From Sequoia sempervirens (taxonomy: Eukaryota; Streptophyta; Pinopsida; Cupressales; Cupressaceae): a stretch of DNA of 64,000 nt. A model generated the notes under the pieces. The model saw nothing but the letters and a program-made list of their open reading frames with translations. It had not been told where the DNA came from and ran no database searches. The stretch is taken from contig VDFB02358134.1 of the NCBI GenBank assembly GCA_007258455.2, forward strand, positions 214,629,565 to 214,693,564. Reading direction: 5' to 3'. Below are positions 23,800 to 36,640 of the stretch, one piece after another. A program made the translations under genes and the position numbers. The first letter of the stretch is position 1. Every line of letters begins with the position of its first letter.

Positions 23800-25125
23800 T
23801 TGATTGACACTTAATTAGAAGACATTTTACCAATAACTCAAGATGATTCATGTGAATGGTATGATACAATTTACAACTATTTAAAAGGTGATACCGTTCC
23901 CAAACCTAGAACAACAAACACTCGGAAGTGTTTACACAAACTAGTAGCTAAATACGTGATCCTTTCCAATGTATTGTATAGATGAGCTTTCAATGGTCTC
24001 TTATTATGATGTCTTAAGGATTCTGAAATCCCTATAGCACTCGAATAGGCACTCATGTTGGTACCTATGGAGGTCATTTTGGAGGATTGTCGTTAGTGCA
24101 AAAACTTATCCGTATGGGTTATTATTTGTGACATATGGAAAAGGATTGCTTTTCTTGCATTAAATGATGTCACAAATTTCTAGAACATAGCATTCTTGAT
24201 CCATGCTCCTGCTTCTAAGTTATGTGCCCAAGTTCCTATTTGGTTGTTTTTAGTATGGGGATTGGATCTTATTGGAAAAAATTCACCTTCCTCTTCTATT
24301 CGACATACGTTTATCATAACCACAATAGACTATTTCATGAAATGGGTGGAGGCTATTCCTCTTCATTCTACAAAGTTGTCAAAGTAATTTGTCATTTCAT
24401 TTTGGAACACATCATTTCTCTCTTCAGGATTCCTTCCTCCATTGTTTCAGACAATGGAACTTTGTTTAAGAGTAACGAAGTTAAGAAATTTCTTGAAACA
24501 TTCAACATTCAACATCACTTTTCCACACCATATTATTTGCAATCCAATGGACAAGCTGAAAACAGTAATAAAATTCTGGAACAAATCCTCAAGAAAACTA
24601 TCAACAAACATCATAAAGATTGACATACACAATTACATTATGCACTTTGGGCTTATCAAACGAGTGTTAGATCATCCACCGGAACCACACCCTATAACCT
24701 CGTTTATGGCACTAATGCGATCATGCCCTTAGAGTTAGAAATTACTATGTTGTGAATTTCTCTCCAAGAGCTTATTGATGATGCCGCTTATAAAGAACAA
24801 TGATTGCACCAAATTGAGATGCTTGAAAAGAAGCGCATTAATGCTCTTGAACATCTCTAAGCTCACATCAAACAATTACAATGAAGACACAACACACAAG
24901 TCATCCGTAGAATGTTTCATAAGGGTGATTTTGTTCTTAGTAAAAATCAACGTAATACCAATGCTGACAACAAAGAAATAGATAAATTCAGCCCTAATTG
25001 GTTAGGACCTTACATTGTTGATACTAATTATGGGTCTGGTGGTTATATCTTAATGTAGCTTGATGGAACACCCCTTAAGGAACCTATTAATGTTGCGCAT
25101 TTGCATTTTTATTACCTCTAACCTC
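23800..25125 (+). pseudogene. Element C integrase
   Basis: Integrase inserts the DNA copy. The zinc-binding region (23860-24190) is badly decayed. The core has DLIGKNSPSSS near 24255, TTIDYFMKWVEAIPLHS (about 24320-24370), VSDNGTLFKSNEVKKF (about 24450-24490) and YLQSNGQAENSNK with the Glu (about 24535-24575). The C-terminal part reads FHKGDFVLSK and FSPNWLGPYIVD and ends near LHFYYL at about 25120. Stops occur throughout. 25126-25571 contains no coding frame, only AT-rich DNA with a short TA run near 25520. Confidence 0.88.
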
Positions 25126-25571
25126 TTTGAATAGTATGATTGTTAAAGTGGTGTTGTTTAAAGTTATTTGATGTCATTCTAAATAACTTTCACATTGCTT
25201 CATTCTTGACAACAAATCTTGTGTTTGTCTTGAACACTAAAGTAATTATTTAAGCTCATTTTTATAATTTCTTTAAGATTCATACTATTCACTCTTGTGT
25301 TATGTTAAGTTAGATCCTGATAGGTTTATTTAATTTAACATATTCTCTAATCACTAATGTTGAATCTACAGTAAAACTAAAAAATGTTTTATATTAGATC
25401 ACATCAATCCTGTTAACTCATGAAGGAATTAATTAAATACTTTTACCATAAGTAATTTAATTAATCACATTGCATTTAACATTCAAACACAAAGAGCTAA
25501 AACATCACCAAATACAAATGTATATATATATATCAAAAAAATTTATATACATCTCATCATCATGTACAAAA

Positions 25572-27737
25572 TCACCAAGATTTGTGAGAACTAGACCCCT
25601 CGGGCTCTAGCGCTTGGGATCCGATCCTTGGATTTCATGAGACGGTCGTGTGTGATCATGACTTCGAGCTGCCAAGTCTCAATGCATACTTCAGACCCTA
25701 TACTCGACCAATAGCCACAAGACGCTCCTCTACCATTTAATCCCCCTCCGCTCATACCTATGCTAGCTTTGCATGTAGTTTCTCAACATTTACTGAGGTC
25801 TATGATGGTTGTGTTGCACTCTCAGATTGATGAAGTCATCTCCTCACACTCTCGTACACTTCCCATAGCCCCGCGAAAGGTCTAAGTGACTCTGGATCCT
25901 CCTCTACAATCAGTGGGGGCATGTAGTCAAGATATATCTCCTCCTCATCGATGGATGTAGGAACTATCTCCACGGTAGCTTGATGATAAAACTCTAGCTA
26001 GTCTCTTGTTGATCCTGTGAGATAGACAAGGTACACAATTAGTACACATCATCATGATATATATATATATAAATCCAAAACATAAATATACTCAAGTACA
26101 TGTATAAAATCAAAAATTTCATCTCTTATGTCTCCAGGTGCATGAGGAATATCAACCTCATCCTCTCTAGGGGGAATGGAGGATGTGCTAGCCTCTCGTT
26201 GACTCTAGGTGTTGATGTATTTTGTAGCTACTACATGAGATCTGGTCCTGTAAGTGTGTGAGGACTCTCCATGCTCATACCAATTCTCAGTCATTACCTC
26301 ATCACCCTCACTCAGGGGTGGCTCATCCTCATAATAATCATCCTAATCATAATCCTCATCCTCCTCATCATCCTATCCTCCATCCTAGTCCTCATAATTG
26401 AGATCAACTTCTAAATTATACTCATCATCAATAACATCAATAAATATATCTGATGTCCTATATCGCACATTCTCTGCTCTATCCTCTAGCTCATCTCCCT
26501 CATCTGGTGTTGGTATTACATCACCTATAGGGAAATCCATGAGGAAAATAGGATCTATTCATGTCACTGACCACCACTCTTGATGCTCATTTCTGCTACC
26601 AACATCATTAGTGTCAATGACTGGTGGCCGATCATGATATGAAGCATCAAAATCACTCTCTCGAACATGATCTATAGTAAGCCAAATAGTATCACCTAGC
26701 CTCCAAGAACTCTATACTAATCACCTAATGAATGGGAACACCCTCAGTGGTGTCTACACCTTCCCAAACTATCGCATGACTCACCCATAAAAGAATGTTC
26801 ATACAACGTAGTCATGCCTCCTAGCTAGAAACCTACCCATCTACATCCTCCTCAGCTGTCCTATGGGATCTGGCCACTATAGAGTGAGTAGATAGGGTCT
26901 CCATAAGATCTCATCCTCCTCCAACCGGTCAAACCTCACCCTCCAAAAATGTAAATCTTTGTACTACCACAAGTGTCACAAAGGATAACCGAATGCTCAT
27001 GGATATCTTGCAATTATAGGACAAGGGAATCCAATAGGCCTAGTGCATGTAATATGCTCGAGGCACCACACCTGTAGAAGCGTGCAGTGTACCATAATGT
27101 AAATCTCTCGAAACAAAAATATGCCAAGATCATAATATAAGTGTGCTAGGATGCAAAGACCCCATGCATAGACTGTCCTGTCCTCGTACATCCCTCAAAT
27201 CAAATGTACTAATCCTCCATCTAAGTGTGTCGTTCGTCCATCATTATTGAGAACAAGAGCCACTGTATGCATCATAATTCATCTAGCAATAGGAGATCAT
27301 GAATATAGAAGCATGGGAAGCTCGATCCACACTCTAACATGCTCATTGTGAACTAGTCCACCAAGGCAATACTGCATATCCACCTTCTTCTCGTGGAATG
27401 ACCGATCCCCTCGAAAATATACCCGCTCCCCTCAAATAGGGACTCGAAGAATGCAGTGTACATCTGCAAGAGTGATGGTCATCTCCTCGATAGGAAGATG
27501 AAAGTTACACATATCAGCATCCCAAAGCTCACATAGAGCCATAAGCATGGCGTCATGGTATCTCATAGGTGGCATAAGATATACTGAATAGATACCTACA
27601 GACTATAAATGCTCTGTCTCTATTGTCGATAGTGTTGGAGTGTGATCTCTAAGAAAAGTAAGTTGTCTTCCCCCTAGCCACTATTGTGACCAGGCGTGGA
27701 CCTATCCAAAATCATCACAAAATTCTCTAAAATCCAT
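25572..27737 (-). pseudogene. Element C antisense gene with plant mobile domain (PMD, MAIN/MAIL-like)
   Basis: On the strand opposite to pol, a reading frame runs from MDFREFCDDF at 27737 to a TGA at 25572. Its core matches the plant mobile domain (PF10536): YHDAMLMALCELWDADMCNF is followed at once by HLPIEEMTITLADVHCILRV, then VYFRGDRSFHEKKVD and VYAWGLCILAHLYYDLG. A long acidic region follows (EEDEDYD near 26350). A TCTATCTCACAG acceptor near 26010 suggests an intron covering about 26015-26110. Many stops are present. PMD proteins act in silencing and development in plants, and PMD sequences captured by retrotransposons are known. Here the copy lies between INT and the 3' LTR, in antisense. 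Confidence 0.8.
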
Positions 27738-29706
27738 CTTAGGGTGATCCCACAATAGTGGTTTACAATCTTTTACCAAACTGGACACTGAAATAATTTT
27801 TTTAACTAAATCTTCACTTTCGGGCACCTATAGTGGCTAAACCGTGCTCGGAATTTCAAGATGATGGAAACTAGAGTTTTGTGAAATTTTGTCTATAGAT
27901 TCTAAATATATTTTTTTCAAAAATTTTGGAATCAGACTGCACTTCTTTTTCCATCTCCCTCGAAAACTAGTTTTTTTAGAAAACAACATTTTAAAAAAGT
28001 GACGCTCACCATATAATGCATAATTTTTTTTTATGAAGGATAAAATTCTAATTCTTTTGAATTTAGATTTTTGACTCGATATCTAGTGCTTCCTCTTGGA
28101 TAGACAATTTTTGTTGAATATTTTTTCTTTAATCAAGTTTCAAGTTAAACCAATTATAATTCACATAGCACCATTATAATGCATAACGTTTTTTGTATGT
28201 ATGAAATTCATTTTTTGTTTTTGTTGGATCAAGGACTTTAATATCTAGTGCATTAATATTTAAAAAAAAAAAAAATGGCAATTTTCTATTTTCCCACATG
28301 TGTAGAACAAAGAGTTTGATTTTCAGTGAAAAAACCACATTCACAAGAAATAAAAAATAAATATAATAATAAAATTAAATTTATTTAAAATTATAATTTT
28401 TGAGAAGCTTATAATAAGGAATAGATACTTAAAAAAAATAAAATTTAAAATCAATTCATTTGATCCCACAAAAGGTAAATCAAAATATGTTTCTTATCAA
28501 CATTTTGATAGGTGTATAGGAGACTCTATTATAGGTATGGTTTAAAACTTGTGGGGTTCTATCCAAGAGGGTTTTATATAAGGTAGTTTGATCAAACCCT
28601 CTTCAATTGGAATTATTTAAATGAAAATTTTAAAGGCTTAAATTCATTATATTTTCTAAAAATATGTGATTTCAGCAAAAATCAGAATCTCCTAGAAGTT
28701 GTAAACTAGCTTTATGGGATCACCCCTCATCTCTTAAATTTTTACAAATTTCATCATGAAAATGTGTTAAAGTAGATCTAGTGTGCTTTTCTAATGTCCC
28801 TAGACACTTTAGAACCCTTTTAGGACATTTTGCAAAGAAATGGGACACTTTGTGAAGAAACTGGACACTTTGCAAACAAAAGGGACACTTTTCAAAGAAA
28901 TGGGACACTACAAAAAAAGGAGACACTTTGCGAATTTTTTTCCAAGATCCTAAATTAACCTATCCATGCATTAAAAATCACTAAATTATCAAAAAATCAC
29001 ACAAAAAAGTTGCAAAATTGGCTCACCTCATCATACAAGTCACTGCACACCACCTGCTCTCAAAGCATATCTAGTCATGAAGGCCTATAATCCTGTCTAC
29101 TTGGCATATTCTCGTCACAGTCATCACTCTCAAGCTACAAGTAGGTAAATTAAAATAGTAAATGAATTACTCTACTTTTCTCTCTTTTACCTATTTTCAC
29201 CCTTTTTACTCTTACACATTAACTTAGGGTTATTTTATCTTAAGAGTTTATAAAGCATCTTTTCCTCAAATCAACATAACGGGAGCCTGAGAAATCCGTT
29301 TTCGACGCTGTTTGATGCAATTGAATCATGATTCCACACTCAACATCATCAATTGTCTATCTTTACATGGCATGGTACCTGGAAATTCCCTACGATATGA
29401 TTTTCCTTATTCGATGTGGCTAGATTGCTACCTTGATTCCACCTATGTAAAGCAAGCGAAATCAAGGGGGGGCATACATCTACCATCGAATCAGCTCCTT
29501 AGGAGTTAGATAAAATAATTTTTGAATAATTAATGAATGTGTGTTGTAGGATGCGGTTCCTAATGTTGTGGTTTTGCAGATAACTAAATTGGGGGCTTCA
29601 TTCTCCCATTTTTTGAATGAGTATCCTTTTTATAAAGTGCACTATTTAGAGTCCTTTAGCTTACATATGCACGTAGAGTCATATGGGTGCTAAAGTGGTG
29701 GCTAAA
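27738..29706. other. Element C 3' untranslated region with minisatellite
   Basis: 27780-28700 is AT-rich with no coding frame. On the minus strand, 29020-29130 could hold an upstream exon of the antisense gene (acidic peptide ending DLYDE before gtgagc, a good donor), but this is weak. G-rich tracts at 29457-29472 (aaggggggg) and 29590-29597 resemble polypurine tracts. The bases just before the 3' LTR, ctaaagtggtggctaaa at 29690-29706, are the likely primer. The ORF at 29312-29509 has no family features. Confidence 0.5.
28815..28935. repeat. Minisatellite, unit about 20 bp (GGACACTTTGCAAAGAAATG)
   Basis: About six head-to-tail units of roughly 20 bp share ggacacttt plus an A-rich half. Good copies lie at 28841, 28863, 28885 and 28907. 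Copies differ by point changes and 1-2 bp indels. Antisense translation gives repeated FxKCPxxLQSVQF-like peptides (ORF 28720-28926), which I regard as a by-product of the repeat. Confidence 0.8.
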
Positions 29707-31326
29707 TGTACCATAGAAAATTGGACCCTCTTGAGAAAAGAGATAATTTCATGTGTAAGTAGACCCACTTTTGAGTCCCCTTGTGTCATTTATCCTTCAA
29801 AACGAAATTTATAGGCCCCTAAGACCCATTATTTTTTTTATCTAGAGGCCCATTTTACCTGAGCAATGATTTAAATCCCAACAAACAACATTCAATTCTT
29901 CCATATCCCAAAATCCACCTTTAAAAATTAGTAGTGGGACCCATTCGTCACCTTGGACGAATGAGTCCCCTCTGGTGGGACCCATTCACCAAGGGTGGCG
30001 AATGAGTCCCTTTCAAGGGAAATTTCAATTTTGAGCAGGAATTCAATTAATTAAAATTATTTTTTTGGTGAATGTCAGCCTCTTAGGTCTAAATAATTGG
30101 AAAATTAAGCATTGTTGCTTATAAATACTCATTGTTTAGTCATTTTACACATCTTTTAATCATTTTACAAAAGCAATTTATAAAGTCAAGTCTTCTACAA
30201 TAAGTTTCATTAGAAAAGTTGAATTTTTAGGGTAGAAAACTAGGGTTTTTGCAGGTCTTGAAGCTCACTTTTTGGATCAAATTTGAACATTCTAAAGGGT
30301 TGATGATGGATGCCTATGGTGAATCATGGAGAAATCTAGGTTGAGGAGATGCAACTAGCCATCGAATAAATCCCAAAGACTTGTTTTCAAAGTGATTCCA
30401 TCTTCCATTTCTTCTTTATCTTCAGATTAAGGTTTACATTTCATTTGCATGTCATTTTGTCTCAATTGTTAATGTGTTGTGATATTTCTAGGATCGAGGT
30501 CTTGCATCACACAAATCACATTTTCATTTCCTCTTCTTGCACAATAGGATAGGGTTTTTGACATACTTCAAATTTTCCTAGTCTTTAACACATCTAGGGC
30601 TAGGGTTTTATGCAGATTTTTATTCATTCAAGGTTTGATTACCCAATTTGGGGTTTGACCAAGGAAAATCTCCCATCAGACAAAAAAATTTAAGCCATTT
30701 TGCAGGAAATTTTTGAGATCCCGATTCAGGTTTCCGTCAGCAAGTGTTGTAGATGTGTCAAGGTGCAAAACAAAAACTTGAAATAACAAAAAAATGAAAG
30801 TGGAATGATTTTCCATGCATGGTGTATGAGTCTCTCTTGAGGTGCCATTTTTAGTTAGATGTAGATCTAGACACCTAGTTAGTAGAAAATAGTTCATGTA
30901 CAAAAAAACCCTAACCCAAAACTAATTTTCCCAAGGTGGCGAATGAGTCCTAGTAAGCCCAGAATCAGGTTTTGTCAGATTTCCAAATTTATTTTCAATC
31001 TTCTTCAGCTTCTCAAATGCACATACTCAGAGATTTAGCTTTCTTTTTAGTTTAGTTCACATATTTGTTCATCATTTCAAGCTTTTTGCAAACATCATTG
31101 TGTTTTCCAACATTACATTATACTTAGATTTTTCATTCATAATATCTCAAATAGTTCATTTAATTACACTTAGATCATTCCATTTAGCCTAAATAACATC
31201 ATACATTGCATAATTTGAGTGAACCTAGCTAGACTTTTGAGTAGGGTTTATCTCTCTCCTTTTAGGTGAAACATTCCTAAGAGTGCAAGAGTAGCCTATA
31301 AGCCCTACCCAAAAATCTATAGTTCA
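29707..31326 (+). repeat. Element C 3' LTR
   Basis: Matches 17577-19194 from TGTACCATAG to the terminal AGTTCA at 31326 and is followed by the duplication ctaag. The minus ORF at 30676-30903 is a shadow. Confidence 0.93.
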
Positions 31327-31331
31327 CTAAG

Positions 31332-31812
31332 AAAGGGGTCTCTAACCTTATGAGAAGAGATAAAGGTGACATTGAGAGCTTACAAAATGAGGTTGTGGAG
31401 AAAGTTTCCAATTTGGAAAAAGCTAGGCATGATCCCAAATAGTGAAGAGGAAATGCATGATGATATGTCTATCCCAGAAGATAATATACCAAAATTTACA
31501 CAACATGAAGATGCTCAACATGAGCATGAAGCATAAAAGGAAGATGTACAAAATGATACCCCTTTGGTAGTAGATAATGTGGGTGAAGAAGAAGAAATTG
31601 TTACTGGTAACACTCCTCTGGTAGGAGAAAACATTGTTGGAGAATAAAATGTTGAAGAATTGCATAAGGAGGATAATCAAATAGATCATAACTTTTCTCC
31701 TTTAAAAAATACTAAGAAAGAGGTTGTAGAAGACAACGTGGAGATCAATGAGGAACAAAACACATAAAATATGCCTCCTTAGGACAATAATGAAAAATCA
31801 ATTGATGATGAA
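31332..31812 (+). pseudogene. Element B unrecognised coding region, second segment (acidic)
   Basis: Continues the frame broken by element C: KGVSNLMRRDKGDIESLQNE then VVEKVSNLEKARHD. A strongly acidic segment follows (SIPEDNIPKFTQHEDAQHEH, DNVGEEEEIVTGNTPLV, VEDNVEINEEQN). Stops are mostly TAA or TAG where Gln would fit. It ends SIDDE at 31812, where element D is inserted. No known domain. Confidence 0.5.
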
Positions 31813-33124
31813 TGTAAAGGAGGGTGACCAACCACACCAAGGTTCTAGGTCATGGAGAGCCAGGAGCAGAAGGCTGGCCTAATCTACCTCAATTTGGACA
31901 AGCATTTTGGCTCAAGGATAGAGAATGAAGAACACTGTCAAATGCTCCTATCACTCTACTAACCAAAGAGTCTTGATGGGGCTAAATGAGAAGACTTTTG
32001 GATCCCAAACTATACCTTAAGCATCTCTCTGCTAGAGGACAACAACGTAGGTTAGGGATGGCAACACGATGTGTTGGCATCTCATAGGGGTGCTCATGTC
32101 CATATAGATAGAAAGTACAAAATTACAGTAAAGAGTGTCAAAATTCCACTAACAACTTAGCGGTTGAGATTTGATGTGCTAACTACAATTATAACTAATA
32201 GAATAATAAAAATAACTAGAAAGATGATATGCAAATGGCAAAAGAAAAGGTGGTGGAAATGAACTCACGAAGGATTCGGTTCTCTAGCAAGATCCACATG
32301 AGTGTGTACCTACACAAAATAGAGAGAGGGAAAATGTTGGGGTTGTATAGGGATTTGTCACAGTCAAACACCCATTTTGATGTTTTGACCTCCACAGACA
32401 ATTAGATAGATAGAGAGATAGAAACATAATAAAGGAAATAATGCTAGAACAAAAATCAAACCAAATAGTATGAGAGCCATTATGCTACTCAAATCCAACA
32501 AAAGAGTAATACGAAAGGATTACCACCCTCAACCAAAGGCACTTAAGGCTAATGAGAGAGGAATGTAAGTCCACAACTATAGAAAAGTTGATGTAGTTGC
32601 AACAACATTGAAAGAAGTCTTGCAAGACACCAAGCTATAGATTTTGTGGTAAATGTGTAGGATGTTGTGAGTGTTGGAAATGTGAAGCCAATAGTGCAAC
32701 TATTAGCAAGAGTATGGAGAAAAATGTGAAGCTAGAGTGAAGATGAATGTGTAGAAGATCAAGAAAAATATCGAGAAGATGGATATAATGAGAAAGATAG
32801 CCATTTCAAGGCCAATTGGGAGGGAAAGAGCTGTTCAAAGGTCAGTAGGAAGGAACACGGGTGTTATGTTTTATCTCCAATGGAAAACATAACACCTCTA
32901 CAAATTCCAGAGACAAGAATCTTGTCAGGACGACAACATGCCACATAGAAATCCGCTCACCACATGCGCATCCCAAACATAAATTCCCTCATTGACACTA
33001 AAAATAAGTGCCAAGTGGATGGGGTATGAAATGAGGATGTGGAATTACTTGGTTGGATTTGATTTTTCTAAGGTGGAGGGTGTAAAAGGGGAATTTTCAA
33101 GAGGTGAAAATTCACTCATATACA
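31813..33124 (-). repeat. Element D 3' LTR
   Basis: Aligns with 39638-40946; shared landmarks are accaaccacaccaagg at the left end and ctaaggtggagggtgtaaaa near the right end. The short minus ORFs at 32216-32401 and 40037-40222 are the same noncoding LTR segment in both copies, which shows they are not genes of interest. Confidence 0.9.
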
Positions 33125-35990
33125 TTTTTCCCCCACTTTAGCGAACATGAGTGCCAATGAGTGTTTGGTAAAGTAGATTGAAATATTTTAGAAATGTATA
33201 CCTAAATCGTTGAGGAAGCAGACCACAATTTAGAAAACTCGAAAGTGTAGAGAAAGAAAATAACTCCATAGGTACTCTCTCTTGAGGAGGTTCAAACAAT
33301 GTGCACCAAAGCCCTGTAGACCAATGATGAATAGATCCTGCAAGATGAAAATACTTCATAGGTCCTCATAATTGCAAAGAAGACACCCTCAGTTACTCTC
33401 TCCTAAAGGAAGCCCAGTGTAAGGGGACTTCACAGAGTTGGATTGGAAAGCAACTTCACAAGCGCAACTACAAAGCAACATGTTAATTTGCAAACAAAAC
33501 ATGTTAGAAAAAAAAAATTAACAATGCAGGAAAGCAAGCAGATAGACAGTCACACAAACAATCAAAAATTGAAGGAAGAGCTTTCAAAGGGTTCTCCCGT
33601 GAACCCTTCAAAAGAAAAGGGGTTCATTCAAGTGATGTCCAGTTTGAAAGAGAGTATTTTTTGCAAATCAATTAAACATCAAGGAATGCTTTTGAAATAT
33701 GTTTACTTCATCAAGGAATTTGAAAGGAAGAAGGTCCCCTCGCAAGGGGAAGGTTAGAAATTCACCCATAGGAGAAGGTTCTCCCTCCTTGGAGGAAATT
33801 TTTCGAAATTCTTTCTTTACGAACCCATGATGAGGGAAAAGTATTCCACTAGGGGTCCTTGTTGAGGAATGCAATTTTTGAAAAAATATTTTGAAGAGAT
33901 TTATGAGAAAAGATTCATTGGCCACCAAATGCATTTTTTGAAAATTGAAGTGACATGATAACCCCCCTTAGGATGGTGCATGCCAAACACAAACACACAT
34001 GGCATCCTAAGGATATAAAAGGAAGAATGAAAAGTGATGTTTGGGTACATGGAACATAACGAGATTTAACCATGGTAATGTTGCTGCACTCACAAGGGAC
34101 AACACATGAGCACCAAACATCATAGAGAAAGAAAGAAAGATAAGAGTAAAGAAAGAAGAGACAATAGAATCATGAACAAGGGACAGGGGTGATATGATAT
34201 TTTAGGGTCAGAGCTGCTCTTAAAAATAGATAAATAGATATAATAGTTTATAAATGAATTGTTATCACCCCCCTACTATATCATACTATGTGAATAAAGG
34301 CATGAGAAGACAAAATAAAAATAAAAAATTGGGCCAACATGGAAGGGAAGCCTAAATTCCCCCAACACTTTACATCATTCCCAATTATCAAAAATCAATA
34401 CACAAAAAAGGAAGAATGATGTAATAAATAGAGGAAATTTTATGAAACATAAACATTCCTGTGTCCAAGCACCTACAAGGGTGACAAGGGTCATCCAAGA
34501 ACACATAACACACACACAATCTACTCTACAGATAAAGAAGAGGTTCCCCCCTCATCCTCATCAACCAAGAGGTTTTCATTCTCCCAATATAGATCATTGT
34601 ATGGGGAGGGAAGATGAGCCTACAAGGGTGGAATATCAAGGGGGGAAACCTTTGACCCTCCCATAACAAGAGACAAGGAAGAAGTCCCCTCGAGGTCTTC
34701 TTCGCTTAGTTCTAGTGGGGTGAACATTAGTGATTTCATGAAGATCGTTGATAGGGATAGGACCTCGTCCACAAAATTAAACATGCAATTGATAGGAGTT
34801 CCATGTGTTAACTCAATAAGTGAGGTAGGCAGCACCCGAGATCCATTGATAGGCTCACTGAATGAATTGGGAGTAGCGACGAACTCCTAGGACGTCGTGG
34901 CTTCCTTTGTCACTAGGATGACACAAGCCAACATAGAACCACCCTCCAAAGAACGTGAACCCTTCTTCTAACCCCCATTGCTAGTAGGGTCTCCTCCATC
35001 TTCCCCTTCATTGTGGGATGCAATATCTCAAAGGAAAAAGAAAAAGGCATGGGGAAGAGGAGAAAATTGTAGTGGACACCACCGAGGTATTTGACATTTC
35101 CATGGGTTTTGAGAATGGTGGGATGTTCAGAAGAGACATCAAAAGGGGAAACTCAACTGAAGGTGCAATAAAAACCTGCACCCTCTTTGGGTAAGGATCA
35201 TTCACACTCAAGGGAGGAGCCGAAAGCAAGACCAAAGCTGAAGGAACTATAGTAGAGGGGATAGGAGAGGGGATAGGAGAGGAGGACACAACAAAAGGTG
35301 CCAAGGAAAGAGTTGTTGACTCCTCTTCCATCTTCTGTAGGAAAGCCTATTCAACAACCATAGCCTTTCTTTGACACTTGCACTCATGCACATGGCAGTT
35401 TCTATGACTCTGGGAGCTAGAGGCTGGAGGCTGAGATGGGATGGGAGACTCTTGATTTACCATTAGAGTATCCATTGCAACCATTTTTGTGGAGGGAGAG
35501 ACTCCTAGATGGGAACAAGAGGGAGAGGTTTAGAGGATGATGGAATGATAATGGGAGGATTTTGATCTAGCACCTTAGTAGTGGACCTCTTTCCATTCAC
35601 TGCCTTAGAGCCAAGAGCAGTAGGAGGCCACGGAGGCTGAGACATAGAGGACTCTCCATGAGGACCCTTCCCCTTACCATATGAACAAGTTCGAGGTCTC
35701 ATGGGTAAGATAGGAAGGTCAGATACTCGACTCTTGGCTTTTCACCAAGTGGGAACCATCAGAATCCTTATGTTAAAACCAGGAGTATTAACCCAAAGTT
35801 CCTCTTCAAGGAGGGAGGTAGAGGTGGTGCCCTGAGCATGGGAAAGCTTCTCCTTTCCATTTTGATAGGAAGAGACAACTTGCTACTGTGCTACCGAGTG
35901 AGTCACTTTCATCTATCCTTTGCCCTCAATTTTGTACTTTGTGTAATTTCGATAAGTAGGTCTATTCTTGGAGGAATCCGACCAATCGGG
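33125..35990 (-). pseudogene. Element D: polypurine tract and Pro/Ser-rich region after protease
   Basis: 33125-33139 is the polypurine tract (minus aaagtgggggaaaaa). From about 34620 to 35700 several minus-strand frames encode low-complexity Pro/Ser/Thr-rich peptides, for example SSSPIPSPIPSTIVPS (35008-35331) and SKPLPLVPI (35505-35702). An acidic peptide, ELSEEDLEGTSSLS, lies at 34620-34835. This is where RT and INT would be in a complete element, and none of their motifs is present. 33140-34600 holds no recognisable frame; the plus ORF at 33443-33757 is probably chance. Confidence 0.5.
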
Positions 35991-36640
35991 TTGGACCAAA
36001 AATGATGCAATGAGTAACCCCCATGGGATACCAATGGCTGATATCTAGTGTCATGCACAACATGCACAACACCTTCATGAGAGAACGTTAGAAACTTATG
36101 AATAACGAAAGAAATTTCATTAATGGAAGATATCCATAGGATGGCTAACTTCACCTTGAACATAGTAGATTCCAAAATGACATCAAGAGTTGTATCCATA
36201 GCCCTAGGTCCTACTAGGACAAAAAAAGTTATAGAGCCATACAGTGCAAGAGAGACCGTCATGCATATGTATAATAGATTTTTTTTTATCATATTACTTC
36301 ATCTATAATGAATTTAGACACAATGTCTCCTCTTTAATAACATTCACTCAAATCTTGAGGTCAACTAGGACTTGTATCACAATGTTTCCATTGAGGCGAG
36401 CAAGAATGTATAGGGGAGAGGGCTTATTATTCAAAGGAAAATCTTGCGAGGTGAAAATTACATCTAGAGAACCAGTTGCAACCTGTGAAGGGGGAGTAGG
36501 AGTATACAAAACCACATTCATGTATGTTGAGGATTTAGGAGAAGCATCAAAAGGATCAATAATCAAGTTCACAGAGTGAGACAAAAATGAGTCTGTATAA
36601 ATCTGCAACACACTATTTTCCTTCGTTATTGACTTATTCA
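35990..36640 (-). pseudogene. Element D protease region
   Basis: Tat-type protease remnant. ARLNGNIVIQVLVDLKI at about 36360-36410 corresponds to the segment that normally ends in V-D-x-G-S-S, so the active-site Gly-Ser is lost here. The downstream flank STMFKVKLAILWISSINEIS and FVIHKFLTFSHEGVVHVVHD (about 36060-36200) is the conserved second half of Tat proteases and is well preserved. A frameshift near 36290 separates the two halves. The plus ORFs 36123-36308 and 36244-36579 are shadows. Confidence 0.75.

Larger units (their letters stand above)
17577..31326 (+). mobile_element. Element C: Ty3/gypsy, Tat-Ogre type, with antisense extra gene
   Basis: LTRs of 1.62 kb at 17577-19194 and 29707-31326 start TGTACCATAG and end GGTTCA or AGTTCA. 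The target duplication ctaag is perfect at 17572-17576 and 31327-31331. The coding frame of element B is continuous across the site (EFITK followed by KGVSNLMRR). Internal order: acidic repeat region, PR, RT, RNase H, second archaeal-type RNase H, INT, antisense plant-mobile-domain gene, minisatellite, 3' LTR. The second RNase H places it in the Tat clade of Ty3/gypsy. All frames are decayed. Confidence 0.92.

Noticed and set aside
25515..25535. TA dinucleotide runs (also near 26060)
   Set aside because: Short simple repeats of under 20 bases in AT-rich DNA; no sign of function.
29312..29509. 65-codon plus ORF near the 3' end of element C
   Set aside because: No motif; located in the untranslated region beside polypurine-like tracts.
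32216..32401. Short ORF repeated at 40037-40222
   Set aside because: Both are the same segment of the two LTRs of element D, so the similarity is due to LTR identity, not to a gene family.
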